Source: Marsupella aquatica (taxonomy: Eukaryota; Marchantiophyta). From it: DNA of 64,000 nucleotides. Of the stretch, positions 22,876 to 33,600 are shown in pieces (the stretch's first letter is position 1; every line of letters starts with the position of its first letter). Position numbers and translations under genes: made by a program. The notes under the pieces are model-generated. The model was not told the origin of the DNA. It was given only the letters and a program-made list of their open reading frames with translations, and made no database searches. Where the stretch lies: positions 7,750,001 to 7,814,000 of the forward strand of contig OZ316897.1 of the NCBI GenBank assembly GCA_973895155.1, read 5' to 3'.

Positions 22876-24117
22876 TCGGGGTATAAAGCCCCCCTCCAGC
22901 CTGCCCGTGCGTACGGACCACTCTGCCCAAGTCGGGCACAGTGCAGGGCGCCCCAGCCTCGCCCGTTGCTCACAGGGCCATTGCAGCGCCCCCGGCCTCC
23001 ATGCAGCGCCCCTCCCAGCCCTAGCACTGCTGCTGTTACGAGCCCCTGTGCTACGAGCCCCTGTGTTACAGTGCTACTGTGAGCTGCTGGTCCGAGCCAC
23101 TGCTGCAAGGAGGCAAGACCTGCTGCTGCCATAGCCAGCTGCGAGCTCCCAACCGATGCTGCTCATCCCGCTCGCCTCCGGCTCAACTTGCTTGCCACCT
23201 GCTTGCCTGATTGTCAACTTGCTGCTACCGTTTCAAGCTCCCAAGATTTTGTGGCTGCCATAGCCAGCTGCCCCTCGCCTGCTCCTCGACTTGCTTGAAG
23301 CCTCGCTGCTCGACCTCCTCGCTTGCTGCTCGACCTCCTCGCTTGTTGCTCACCTGATTCTCGACTAGCTGCCACCGCTTTGAGCTCTCAAGACTTCATG
23401 GCTGCCATAGCCAGCTGCTTGCCTGCTGCTCAACTCGCTGCCAACCGAGCTACTTGCCTGCTGTTGAACTTGCTCGCCTGCTGCTCCTCCCACTCCTTGG
23501 CTACTGCTCGACTCGCTGCCATAGCATGGGGAAACAAAGCAGCTCGCCTTGCTGCCAATCTTGGCATACTTTGTGACTGCCATAGCTTTGATCCTGTTTG
23601 CTCATCGTTTTCTTACTTCATTTTGTCTCGATTTCATTTCAGCTCAATTTGTGGGCAGAAGTGCTGTTGTTTCTTGCCCTTCTGCTTGCCCGGAAGATGC
23701 AGAGCCTGTGCTGCCATTTGTGAGCATTGCTTGTGTTCATTCCGGGGTTCATTTGATTCTACTGTGGCCTGGGTGGAGTTCCTGGTGCAATACTCTACTC
23801 GGATTTTGGCTGGAGTTGAGGCTGCGATTGATCCTAATCAATTTTTGCTCAGGTTTGTGCTTCATTTCTTTTGCTATTGCTGCCATTTTTGTTCATAGAA
23901 TTTCAGCAGCAAGTTGCTGCAATTTCAGTTTCTCATATGTCTATGTTGCGCTCTCTGTTGTGAGGATTTCAGTTGTTGCAAGTGCTGTGAGAGTTTTCGG
24001 TGTTGATCCTGCTATTTTTGCCGTGACAACAGGGTGTCATTTTCAATTTACATTCTTTGCTAATGTTGGGCAAGAGCAGCAAGTGACATTGAATGTGATT
24101 GTTCTTGTGTCAGGAAG
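22876..24117. other. Low-complexity C/T/G-rich stretch upstream of a small ORF
   Basis: This is far more GC-rich than its surroundings and is built from imperfect repeats of 'ctgctcgcctgctgctcgac' and 'gctgccatagccagctg'. Overlapping frames give Leu/Ala/Cys-rich peptides on both strands, which is typical of repeat-driven ORFs. It may be the promoter/5' leader of the small ORF that starts at 24118. No start site can be defined. Confidence 0.4.
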
Positions 24118-24516
24118 ATGGCACCGACTAGAAAATTGAGAGCCATGTTGACTGAAAATGGCAATGGGATCTACAATTTGACCTGGCAGGATCCTAGTGA
24201 TGTTGAGGGCACTCCACCCACTGTCCGGACTGTCACTCTGCAAGAGGTCCTTGCTGATTTTCCAGATTTTTGTACCGCAATTACAGAGTGTCACAGTGAT
24301 CTCAACCCTGTAGTCCCAATTGAACAGTTGATCATGTGCGCTGCATATAGTTATGTTGAAACTGTCATGAGAAGGAAGAGATACCAAGTCTACACTCACT
24401 TGGCCTACGTAGCAGGGTATGCCGAGAGAACTAAGTTTCCTGAACCTGTTGAAGCTTCTGTGAAAGCAACTTGGCATGATGAAGGAGAGGAATTCGTAGG
24501 ATTCCTTGCTAATTAG
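24118..24516 (+). CDS. Hypothetical protein, 132 residues
   Basis: A 132-codon frame starting MAPTRKLRAMLTENGNG. I do not recognise it. The composition looks protein-like rather than repeat-driven, with mixed acidic and aromatic residues, no membrane segment and no signal peptide. A possible 3' splice site (ttttttgcag at 24579-24588) follows, so further exons are possible. It lies inside the segment bounded by the 20-bp direct repeat and runs convergently with the transposase-like gene, so it could be a second gene of the same element. Confidence 0.4.
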   Translation: MAPTRKLRAMLTENGNGIYNLTWQDPSDVEGTPPTVRTVTLQEVLADFPDFCTAITECHSDLNPVVPIEQLIMCAAYSYVETVMRRKRYQVYTHLAYVAGYAERTKFPEPVEASVKATWHDEGEEFVGFLAN

Positions 24517-24594
24517 GGATAGAGTGGCTTCTACCATACTTCATGTTTTTCTTTCAATGTTTGATATGACTAATAAAGTTTTTTGCAGAATACA

Positions 24595-24640
24595 ACTCCT
24601 GCTGGTTGGCGGCATAAGGGGTTCAATTCCCCTTGGGAGT
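24595..24640 (+). other. tRNA-like T-arm with short acceptor stem
   Basis: AGGGG-TTCAATT-CCCCT forms a perfect T-arm, and ACTCC (24595-24599) can pair with GGAGT (24636-24640). The D and anticodon arms are missing, so this is at most a tRNA fragment. Confidence 0.3.
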
Positions 24641-25573
24641 ACATGTTACATCAACACAATAACAAATTTGCATGAGAAATACTTTGTTCTATCTTACTTA
24701 CATTCTCCCTAGCTTGTATATTATCTTCATTTCTTCTTTCCCAAATGTCGCATTTCTCAAAAGTTGGTAGTATATCGTACAACACAAGAAAGGTCCTCCT
24801 CCAGTCTATTGTGCATGTCGACCAAACTACTTTTCTCACCAAACACTAAGTGTTTCATGTTCAAACTGCAAGATTTCCTTGTAGTGATGGGTCATTGGGG
24901 TCGGCACCCTGAAAATTTGCCTCATTGTAGTCTCTAAAATGGCACTCTATAGTCTATGAAATGACACCCATAAAATTTTGCTCATTTCTCTAAAATGACA
25001 CTCTGAAATATGAAATATTGTTCCACCACAATAAACACTTCACATTTGTTTGACCACAACAAGAACTTCATAGTTACAAGATCAGTCACAAAATAACACC
25101 AAAAAGACAAAATAAAAATTTCCAATGTTCATAGCTCTCATATGAGAGTCAAAAGCTCCATCCATAGCTCTTGCCTTCAGTCCCAACACTACTGGTGCGA
25201 GGTCATCATTTTTCTAGTCAGGTCTCGGCCCTCCTCAAGAGAATCACCCCTACAACAATGACAACCATTTTAGAGGTAGTTACACAATGACAACCATTTT
25301 ACAGCCATTGAAATGATATCTATTTCAATGAACTAATTTTATTATTTGTCTATACTCACATGAAGTATGTTAGCCGAGGTCTTTTATGGAGGGTTGGCAC
25401 CACTCCATAAGTACACTGACAACTATGTTCACCATGTCTCAACCCTCCTGCATAAATCTCCCACAAAATTGTACATTATAATATTAATAATTGTCATCAA
25501 CATCGATCTAGCAATATGCTTACATTGCCACTTGTAAAAGACAATTAGCTCATCACATTACTTTACCTTGGTT
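24641..25573. other. Intergenic, no gene seen
   Basis: AT-rich, with short repeats of 'tctaaaatg.cactct' near 24930-25000. It probably includes the 3' UTR of the transposase-like gene. Confidence 0.4.
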
Positions 25574-28500
25574 CTAAGATGGAGGTGGAACTCCATAAAT
25601 ACGCTCACTCGTTCGGTCCTTCCAATTAGTGGTCCGGTCCACCAACACTCGAGTTCGACCAGGACGCTCTCTAATAGCAGTATTCACGGGCGTGCGATGG
25701 TAGACCTTCCATACATGTCGGCGGATATTCTCATTCCAATCAAGGGCAGCACAACACAAGCGAGCCTCATGAGTAGCCGAGAAATGAATACGCTTGATGG
25801 CATACTTGCCCATCACAGAGTGATAGGTCTCTGACATGAAGTTCTCCCGAGCCATCGTATAAAACCTCATCTTGGAAGGAGTAATATACTTCTTCATGAA
25901 CTTTTGCATGGCCAAGTGAGTCTCGCCACCTACATGCACAAAACCCACTGACATTGTGAATAATGGGACCCAACAATAACACCCAAATGATATCAGGACA
26001 ACTATAGTAAGTCACATTCATTTGTACCTCGCTCATAATAACGGTCAACCTGGATGGCTCCAGGGTCTCCAAGATGCTGACAAGGTCTATCCGATAGTCT
26101 TGCACATAATGCATGATCGCCAGCCCAATGATCGGCACAATTTCCCAACTCAAAGGCCAACGACTCTGCATCTCCCCCACTGCCAAACAAAGAAATACTC
26201 AAAACTCTATTATAAATGCTACTACACTTCAACCCATATGACAACAATTACACATAAAATGCAAAATTCAAGAAGTCACACCATGCATAAAAAGTTCACA
26301 TACCTGGTCCTACAGCGTCGACAACATACATAGAACCATGTCTTCAATTTTGTGGCCAAGTTATGCTGAGATAACTCTGGATACTTTTGACCGCGAGTCT
26401 GAATGTGTGCTAGCTCCTCATCAGGTAACCCACGCATGTCAGCAACTTTGTGGACCAGTCCCTCCTTCCTAAGGGTGGAGTACCCTCTCACTCCCTGTGC
26501 TTTCAACCAATCTTGCAACTTTTTAGCAGTAACCGCTTGGAGCTGAGAACGAGATGTGGCAGTATCGATGTCAATAGTAATAGTGTATGTGACGCTCACC
26601 ATCTTCTCCACAAACTTTTTGACCAGGTTCTTAGCCTTATGCCATAGGTCTTTATGGTTCCTAATCCCCATATCCTCCACAATATTATCAATAGTGGCTT
26701 TATCATCATGGATAACCTCTGTGATAGATATCCCTGCCTCTCTCAAACTATCCAATGCCTTTTTGGTACCCCTGTCCTCCATGTACCAGGCATTTCTCTC
26801 CTCTCGCCGAGTAATTGTGACCATCTCAATTACTCTATTATCTTCAGTGTTGAGGATAGAGGTGGTACCGTCAAACCACACACAAGTACTAAGAATAAAA
26901 TTTTAGGAGAAATTGCATCATGATACTAGAAATTTATGACTGGTCTTCTAGGGGAACTAACTTACTAACCTGTCTCAGTCGTCCGTCGATGCTGAAGCTG
27001 GTCCTTCAGCTGCTCCCATAGATGATTTTTGTCTTCCTTCCACTCTTGCTTCACAGCTGCTATCCATCCACCTTGGGGTCGCCCACGACCACTCTGAAAA
27101 TCATGCCAATGACCCGCAGTAGGGACATGTAATCCTAGGTGCGAGGTAACAGAAGCCAAGGATGTGTAGGTCAATCCGGAGCAAAGGGTAGAATGATATA
27201 ACTTGGGAGTAATCATGGGGGAACTCCTCCCTGGCTCATTGTCACCTGTAACAAAGGTCCAACCATGTCCATCCACACCACAACCAATGCAAATTGACCA
27301 TAACTGATGCAACTCCCTAACACGCTCAACTATCGGAGTCCTCAAACATCCCTGTACATGACATCGAGGGAGTAGCCGATCAACAAACGTAACCAGTAAA
27401 TGGCGATCAAAAAACCCTACTGTAGCTGGCCGACGGGGTGGTGCTCTATGAGTCGGCTGAGAGTCCGGAACTGGAGTGGGCTGAGAGTCCAGAACTGGAG
27501 CCGGCTGAGAGTCCGGAACTGGAGTGGGCTGAGAGTCCGAAACTGGAGCCGAGTGAGATTCCGGAACGGGAGATGGCTGAATGTCTGGAATTGGAGATGC
27601 CTCCTGATATAATAAATCCACAATCTTATGTCAATAATTATTTTTGATTTTTCTACAAAGTTTTTGAAAAGGTGACGGTCATGAAAGATCTCATACCTGA
27701 AAGGTATCCCCATCCACAATGTCCAAGGCCCCTAGAGCTGCAAGAGCAACTGGGTCATCATCTTGATAAAGAGCGTCATCCTCCGCATCTGAGGCATATT
27801 GCTCCGCAATATGTTCCTCCAAGACCTCATCCTCTACTCTATCTGAATCCCCTGCCTCATGTTGGGCAGTCTGCAAATAGTACAAAGGTGAAGTTTAGCA
27901 ATGAATAGAACCCTAAAAGGTTACTAAACCCTAAAGTTGTAAAGTACCAAATTATGAGCAACACCCATATGTTTGAGTTGTGAAAAATATTGTAGTAATA
28001 ATATGACTGTGGTAACCCTAAAACATATGAAATTTTTTTATTCATGTGTTGGGGTTTCTTACAACAAAACAAACCCTAACTTTGGCAAACCCTAAACTGT
28101 TGGTATTTATTAGTAATGACATATTTTCATGGATGTGAGTTAGGTGAGTATATAGGGGCTCGTTACAAAACATAATTATAACTTAGCAAAACTATGCTCA
28201 ATTGTCATAATCCAACCCTAAACCATAAAATGGTGAAATTGAAGGAAGGGGACTGTTGGCCGAAATAAAATAGGAACACATGGATACATATATGAATGAC
28301 ACCATAAAAGAGACAATTGTACCTGAAGTGGTGGGCGTGAAGGCTGGCCACGGTCATGCTCAGCTGCGGCTGGAGGTGCTTCGTCCCCGGGTTCGTCCCC
28401 CATCAATTGAGTGGCCTCCGCTATACGCCATGCACGGAGTTCCTCAACCCCAGGTCGTGAGTGATCTAGTAACCATGTGACCACAGTAGAATGCGTGGTA

Positions 28501-28703
28501 TCTGGTCCAAGCAAAGCTCTAAGGTCCTCCCACTCATCCCACCGCTCAAGTGGGACCCGGATTTCTGGCTTGGCATCCGGTCTCCGTCTCTTCTTATAAT
28601 CTATATCATCACTCGGATACCGTCGCCTGGGTGGACCACCCCCTCGTTGGGGACGTTTCCGCCTCCCATCCAGAAGATTGGGGGGGCGCCCCCCTGTGCT
28701 CAT
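25574..28703 (-). CDS. DDE-transposase-like protein, intact six-exon gene
   Basis: Exons 28323-28703, 27697-27870, 26966-27603, 26304-26888, 26028-26179 and 25574-25947 join by GT-AG introns into 768 codons without a stop. The N-terminus is basic and Arg-rich. An acidic exon (128-185) and a Pro repeat on PVPDSQPT (about 190-235) follow, then a CX4CX18CX2C zinc-type cluster (Cys266, 271, 290, 293). Residues 401-490 (ITEVIHDDKATID, HKDLWHKAKNLVKK) look like the second catalytic Asp region. A SAP-like helix pair (LQDWLKAQGVRGYSTLRKEG) spans about 514-549. The C-terminal YHSVMGKYAIKRIHFSATHE and LDWNENIRR resemble the FHS..LKYAPKR..F and LDHN.N blocks I remember from uncharacterised animal transposase-like proteins. 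The superfamily is uncertain. It may be an element gene or a domesticated copy. Confidence 0.75.
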
Positions 28704-29528
28704 ACTGTCCTATCCTAACACCACCCTGTGAAAATGTACCTAAAACCTAAAAATAAAACCTTACAGATGAGAACTAGAGACCGGATGCCAAGCCCAACCC
28801 GGTGAACAAACACAAAATTACACAAAACAATGCAAAGTCAAAAATGGAGAGGAAGAAAAGGAAGGAGCACTAGACCTCTTGGAGTCCACTTGTGAGTATG
28901 ACACCCCAACCCTCCCCCCCCCCCGTCCCTCCCTCCTCCGTTGTCCTCCCCACCTCCCCTCCACGGCTGATCACCTTGGCTGGAACAGAAACCCTAATCC
29001 CATGCTCTGGCCGCCACATTTTTGACCCCGTAGAGGGGACTTTCCCAAAAAACAATGTCATATGAACTGCAAGGATTCGAACTCAGGACCTCCTGGGTGG
29101 AAGGCAGGGGTTTGGACCATCATGCTAAGGGAGATATTCGAAGTTGCAGATTCCTAAACTGTATATGAGCTAGTAGGCTGCGCCTCAGCCCTGGCCACTT
29201 CCCTGTTCTCCCGGCCTGCACCCCGCTTTCTCCCCTGGCACCCGACACTTTGTCACACCAGGTGTCCCCTGCCCGGCCTGCCCGTAAATTTGAATTTCAA
29301 ATTTACCTCCCCACCCAATCAGAAGCCCCCGTTTGTTTTTCAGTATTTTCTCGTTCATTTTGGATCATTTTCTAGTGCGGATTTTTCTGGGACGTAGATC
29401 TCAGCGAGATCTTCAAAATGAGCCGTAGATCGTTCAGTTTCATGGGCGGATGAGATTATGGCAGCGGTCGATCGGAGGGCTACCGATGGGTGCCCGTCCG
29501 CACTCGCGAGCATGCGGTTTCTGGAGTG
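28704..29528. other. 5' flank of the transposase-like gene
   Basis: It includes a poly-C stretch near 28913-28924 and a GC-rich part at 29170-29300. No gene is seen apart from the tRNA-like/SINE-like remnant. Confidence 0.4.
29061..29135 (-). other. tRNA-Gly-like remnant or SINE head
   Basis: On the minus strand it reads CTTAGCATGATGG (A-box-like), an anticodon loop CTTCCAC (anticodon TCC) with a CCTG/CAGG stem, then GAGTTCGAATCC, a perfect B box. The acceptor ends do not pair, so it is not a working tRNA. A retained internal promoter with a decayed acceptor fits a tRNA-derived SINE head. Confidence 0.45.
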
Positions 29529-29553
29529 AGTACTCCGGGTCACCCGGAGTACT
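29529..29553. repeat. Perfect 25-nt palindrome
   Basis: Two 12-nt arms, AGTACTCCGGGT and ACCCGGAGTACT, flank a single C at 29541. The hairpin has no following T run and is not an obvious terminator. Confidence 0.9.
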
Positions 29554-29600
29554 TATATTACGAATTGTGGTTTAAACAAAATATTTTGAAAACTCCAAGA

Positions 29601-29620
29601 GTTGGACAAAACATTTAAAC
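29601..29620 (+). repeat. 20-bp direct repeat, right copy
   Basis: Identical to 22850-22869. A second related string, gtggtttaaac (29567-29577), is the reverse complement of the gtttaaaccac found at the left copy (22863-22873). Confidence 0.7.
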
Positions 29621-30690
29621 AAAACCTCAGGAAAAATATTTTGGAAATGACACCAATTATTGTTATTTCCAGATCAAATTCACATAAATTAGTGTGACTA
29701 GCACTAATTTAAATATAACACTAATTCTGGTATAACAATAATAACGGTGTCCTGTGTAGCTATGCAGAATGTTCGAGATGGGTCCTTCAGTATCGAGATT
29801 GTTTTGATGGGTCTTGTAGTATCAAGAAGTGCAAACACATCTGAGAGGTGTAGAGCAGTTAGGCAGAACGTTGTGAGATGCGTCCGTCGAATCAGTAAAA
29901 CTGTAAACAGGTATTGGAAGGACACCGGTCTGCTTATCAAGGGCTTCGAGTCTCGAAGGGGAATATCTGCTGAATGCAGGACATTGCGAAGTTTGGGCTT
30001 GAATGGGCAATGATAGCTCTCCCACATTAGGTCAGTGCCCTACTCCTATCCAAGAGTATTACTCAAGCCGCTCAAGCCTCGCCGCGAAGGCCGTCAACAA
30101 GGTTCCAAGGCAGAACATCGTCAAGACAAGGCCCAAATGAAGGAGACTGCACCGATGGAGATCAAAAAATGATATTTATCTTTATTGCAATTATATGATA
30201 CACCTCTTAGACGAATCACAGGGAATTAAGAAGATCAACGCACCTCCCGTTCTCCATAACCAAAAGGCCTACACCGTGAAATGATACCACTGGAGATACA
30301 ATTCTGTGGGCAGGTCTTGCCGTCATCCCCACCATGGGACCCTAGAAAATGGTTCTAGTAAATGACAGCTCCAATAATGCAACAGTGCAAAGCTAGCCTT
30401 CGCTTCAAAGTCCCTTGCACCCAAATGGATCAATCTCCTGGTCAACATCAGTTCATTGGTAGAATCCTTCGACGTTCACTGACAGATAAAATCCACTGCC
30501 ATTTAGGCCAGGTAACTGCATCCACTACTTGTAAGAACTCTCCCTCATAAGGGAGCTTCCTTGGCTCCCCATCAAAGCTCCCGAACTCGAGACTTACCAA
30601 CGTTTCCTCGAACAACTACACGACTTGCCATTTCTAATATGCCCCTATCTATTTCCTTACGAGCTTTCTTGCTCCTTGAAAGGAAACACA
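29621..30690. other. Intergenic and 3' flank of the TM9SF gene
   Basis: Overlapping ORFs of 88-107 codons at 29704-30027 run on both strands, but none carries a motif. The right part is probably TM9SF 3' UTR. Confidence 0.4.
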
Positions 30691-33600
30691 TCACTCACAC
30701 TTAATGGATCGGTAGATGTGACGGACAAACAAAAGGGATGCTCTGAATCCAATAGTACCCAACATGAGGAAAAATCCAAGGCACACACAACCCATGTACC
30801 CAAAAAAGTAGGATGTCTGCATGAACCCGCTCATCTCCGATCGAGCGAAGTAGAAGTAAAAGCAATAGCCAAAGACAAACAAACCAGTCGAACCACCACA
30901 GAGCACGGACCTGCAAACCAAAACATATCTCGTGTTAAGCAACCCTAAATTATCTTAACAAGGAACATCAAGGGGCATGAATTACAAATTACAGAGGAAA
31001 CAAATTGGAAAAACATCATAGCAGCAAGTTCGGCAACCACAGAAACCACACAAGCCAAGCAAAATCGAGGCTAGCAGACTTCTATAACATTTCACGAAAA
31101 GAAGGGAAAAGGGCAGTCAGAGAACAAGAATAAATTAATTTCTTTACCTCCACCACCAGCGATGGTCTTCCACTGCAAGCTGGAAATAGGTCAGGGCAAT
31201 AGTGATGAACGCCGTCACTATGATGAGAATGATGAATACAATGAATAGAATACTGGCGATGATGTACACCGTATGGCCCCAGATGCTAGCAAAGATGTAG
31301 TACAACTCGATGTAGATAGCACTGAATGGCAGAAATCCAGCCATTGCCATTTGTGGCACAGTGCGTCTATACCAAGGCAGTGCTGGAATCTCTCGAGGAT
31401 ACTTGGTCGTTCTACAAGGAGCCTGAAACTCAGCTTTGCTATTCTTTCCGGCAATTCCCCCGAAGATAAGCAGTGGCGAGCTGACCAAAGTCCAGATCAG
31501 GAGGATCACGCAAATGGTTCCAAAAGGGAGAGCAGCGTTAGCTGCGTAGAATATAGCAACCGTGTTGAGGAAGGAGAAAGCCAAAAATAGTGGCCCCATG
31601 AAGAGGGCAGCAGTAAGGAGAATATTTCGAACCTGACAGAGCACCATCGATTAGCAGTTGCCTTAACTCAAGTAGAGACCGCAATGTAACCATAGGAAAA
31701 TCTTGCAACAGAGTAGAAGACTCATCAAGACTACAGCAAAGAAGAGACTCATCCAAGAATAAGGGGACTTCCACGCTTCTAAAAATTCCAGTAATGCAGA
31801 GAGAGATCAACACCCTCTAACTCATTGGAGAAACACAGCCTAAAAAGCATTGGAACGTCTTTGCTTGAATGATCTGCTGACACTAAGCAAGGTGAAATAT
31901 AAAACCTACATGATGGTCATTCAGTCTCATTTTATAATGCTCTCTATCGAAGGGGTGAATGAGTGAGAATTTATTGCAATGCAAATATATGTGCAGACGT
32001 AGCGCGCTGTGAGGCCCCACTAAATGCTAGTAGAGAACGCTTGCACTGAACTTTGAAGTTGAAATTCTCATACTAATGCGTCTGAATGAAAGACCAAAGA
32101 ACTCACCCAGTTGTGTCCATCAAGCATTTTGTAGAATGACGCAGCAGTATACCCAGCTATTCCAGAGGTAAGGGCATAAATCACAACAAGAGCTGTGTAG
32201 AGCGAGCCTCGGTTGTAAGGGTAGAAGACACCGACTAGGGCCAGTAGAAAGATGGCCAGTGCCCTGCACAGTTATTCCCAATATATCAAATTCTGTCGTC
32301 AGACCACTGAAACAGTAAACCATGACACATGCTGGTTTTGAAAAAATAATGACAACACATGCTTACACCTTGGACCTACATGAACAAATTCACACATGTA
32401 TGTCGAAGGTAAAGTATCACTCACAAGGCCAGAAGCTGCGTGCCAGTTCCGAGAACAGCACAGAACAAAGATTTATATGGTGGATATCTGAACACATCCC
32501 CATGAATGTACTTCCAGCCCGTTTCTTCTTGATCGTCTAGTGCCTCTTCATCTCTCGAATATCTTCACATCACAGGATAAATAACTGATAAGTAGCGACG
32601 GACAAAAATAACTGTCAATACAACGACTTCTTGTAGAGGATCGACCTACAACGTCGGAAACAGTATGAAGTATCTCACAGTTCCACAAACCAATAGAAGA
32701 CTAAACACACTTACTTGATGAAGTCATTCTTCAACACTCGCATGAGAATGGTTGCAAGAAATCCCGTAAGAAGCAATACGGTTACGCAAGAGTTGATGAT
32801 GGAGAACCAGTGAATCTCTAGATGCTGTGGCAGAATTGAGTTCTCAATGTATTTTTCCATCCTCCGTTCGAATGGAATATCTACTTTGACCCATTTCGCG
32901 GAGTACGTAAATTCAACCTCCTGCTCTTTATCCTCTGTAATATCCTTAGAGTATTTTACCTCGGGGGTCACTTTGATCTCTATAACTCTATCCCCATTGT
33001 AAGAAATGTCGAAATGGGCGTGAGTAAATAGAGTATATTTGCTGTCATCCTCGAGTTTCCCGATGAATCCCCAGATAGGGAGGTCATCGTAATACATCTG
33101 GAAATAATAATCATCCTTGATTGCTGCACGAAACTTTGCCACATCATCCTTCGAAAGAGATGCCTTGCAGAGCACCTCATATCCCTTGTCCACCAGAAAG
33201 TTAAGTTCATAACGGGCATGCACCAAACGGTCCCCATTGAGAACCTCTCCTAAGTCCTCTCTCTTTTCGTTGTAGTTATCTGCGCAAAAAAAAACTTTTC
33301 GCGTAACTAAAAATGAACAACTTAGCGGCCGAACAAATGTCAAGTGGCGTGGCCTGCATCAGGCTAAGGTTGTCGAGCATCCCAATTATCAGGACAATCT
33401 GATAGAGGCACAGTGTATCAGGAAATGAATGGAAAGTTACCTGGACGGCAAAATGGCAGGTCAAAGTACCTGTACGTTTCACTGCATCACCACCACGTTC
33501 GCTCATATTAGCTTCATCTACACAAAACATCAACCGATATGACCAGCCACGACCATAATAAAAAAAGACCGGGACTATGAAGTTTCAGAAGTAAAGAATG

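Noticed and set aside
23323-24139. Long overlapping plus-strand ORFs (191 and 196 codons) rich in Leu, Ala and Cys
   Set aside because: They arise from CTG/CTC-type repeats and are open in several frames and on both strands; no domain or start context supports translation.
26888-26970. Frameshift in the transposase-like gene at intron 3, apparent with the donor ACAG|GTTAGT
   Set aside because: The donor four bases downstream (GGTTA|GTAAGT) is a stronger consensus and restores the frame exactly, giving a total divisible by three.
29704-30027. Overlapping ORFs of 107 (minus) and 88 (plus) codons
   Set aside because: Both strands are equally open and neither has recognisable motifs or neighbours that would explain it.
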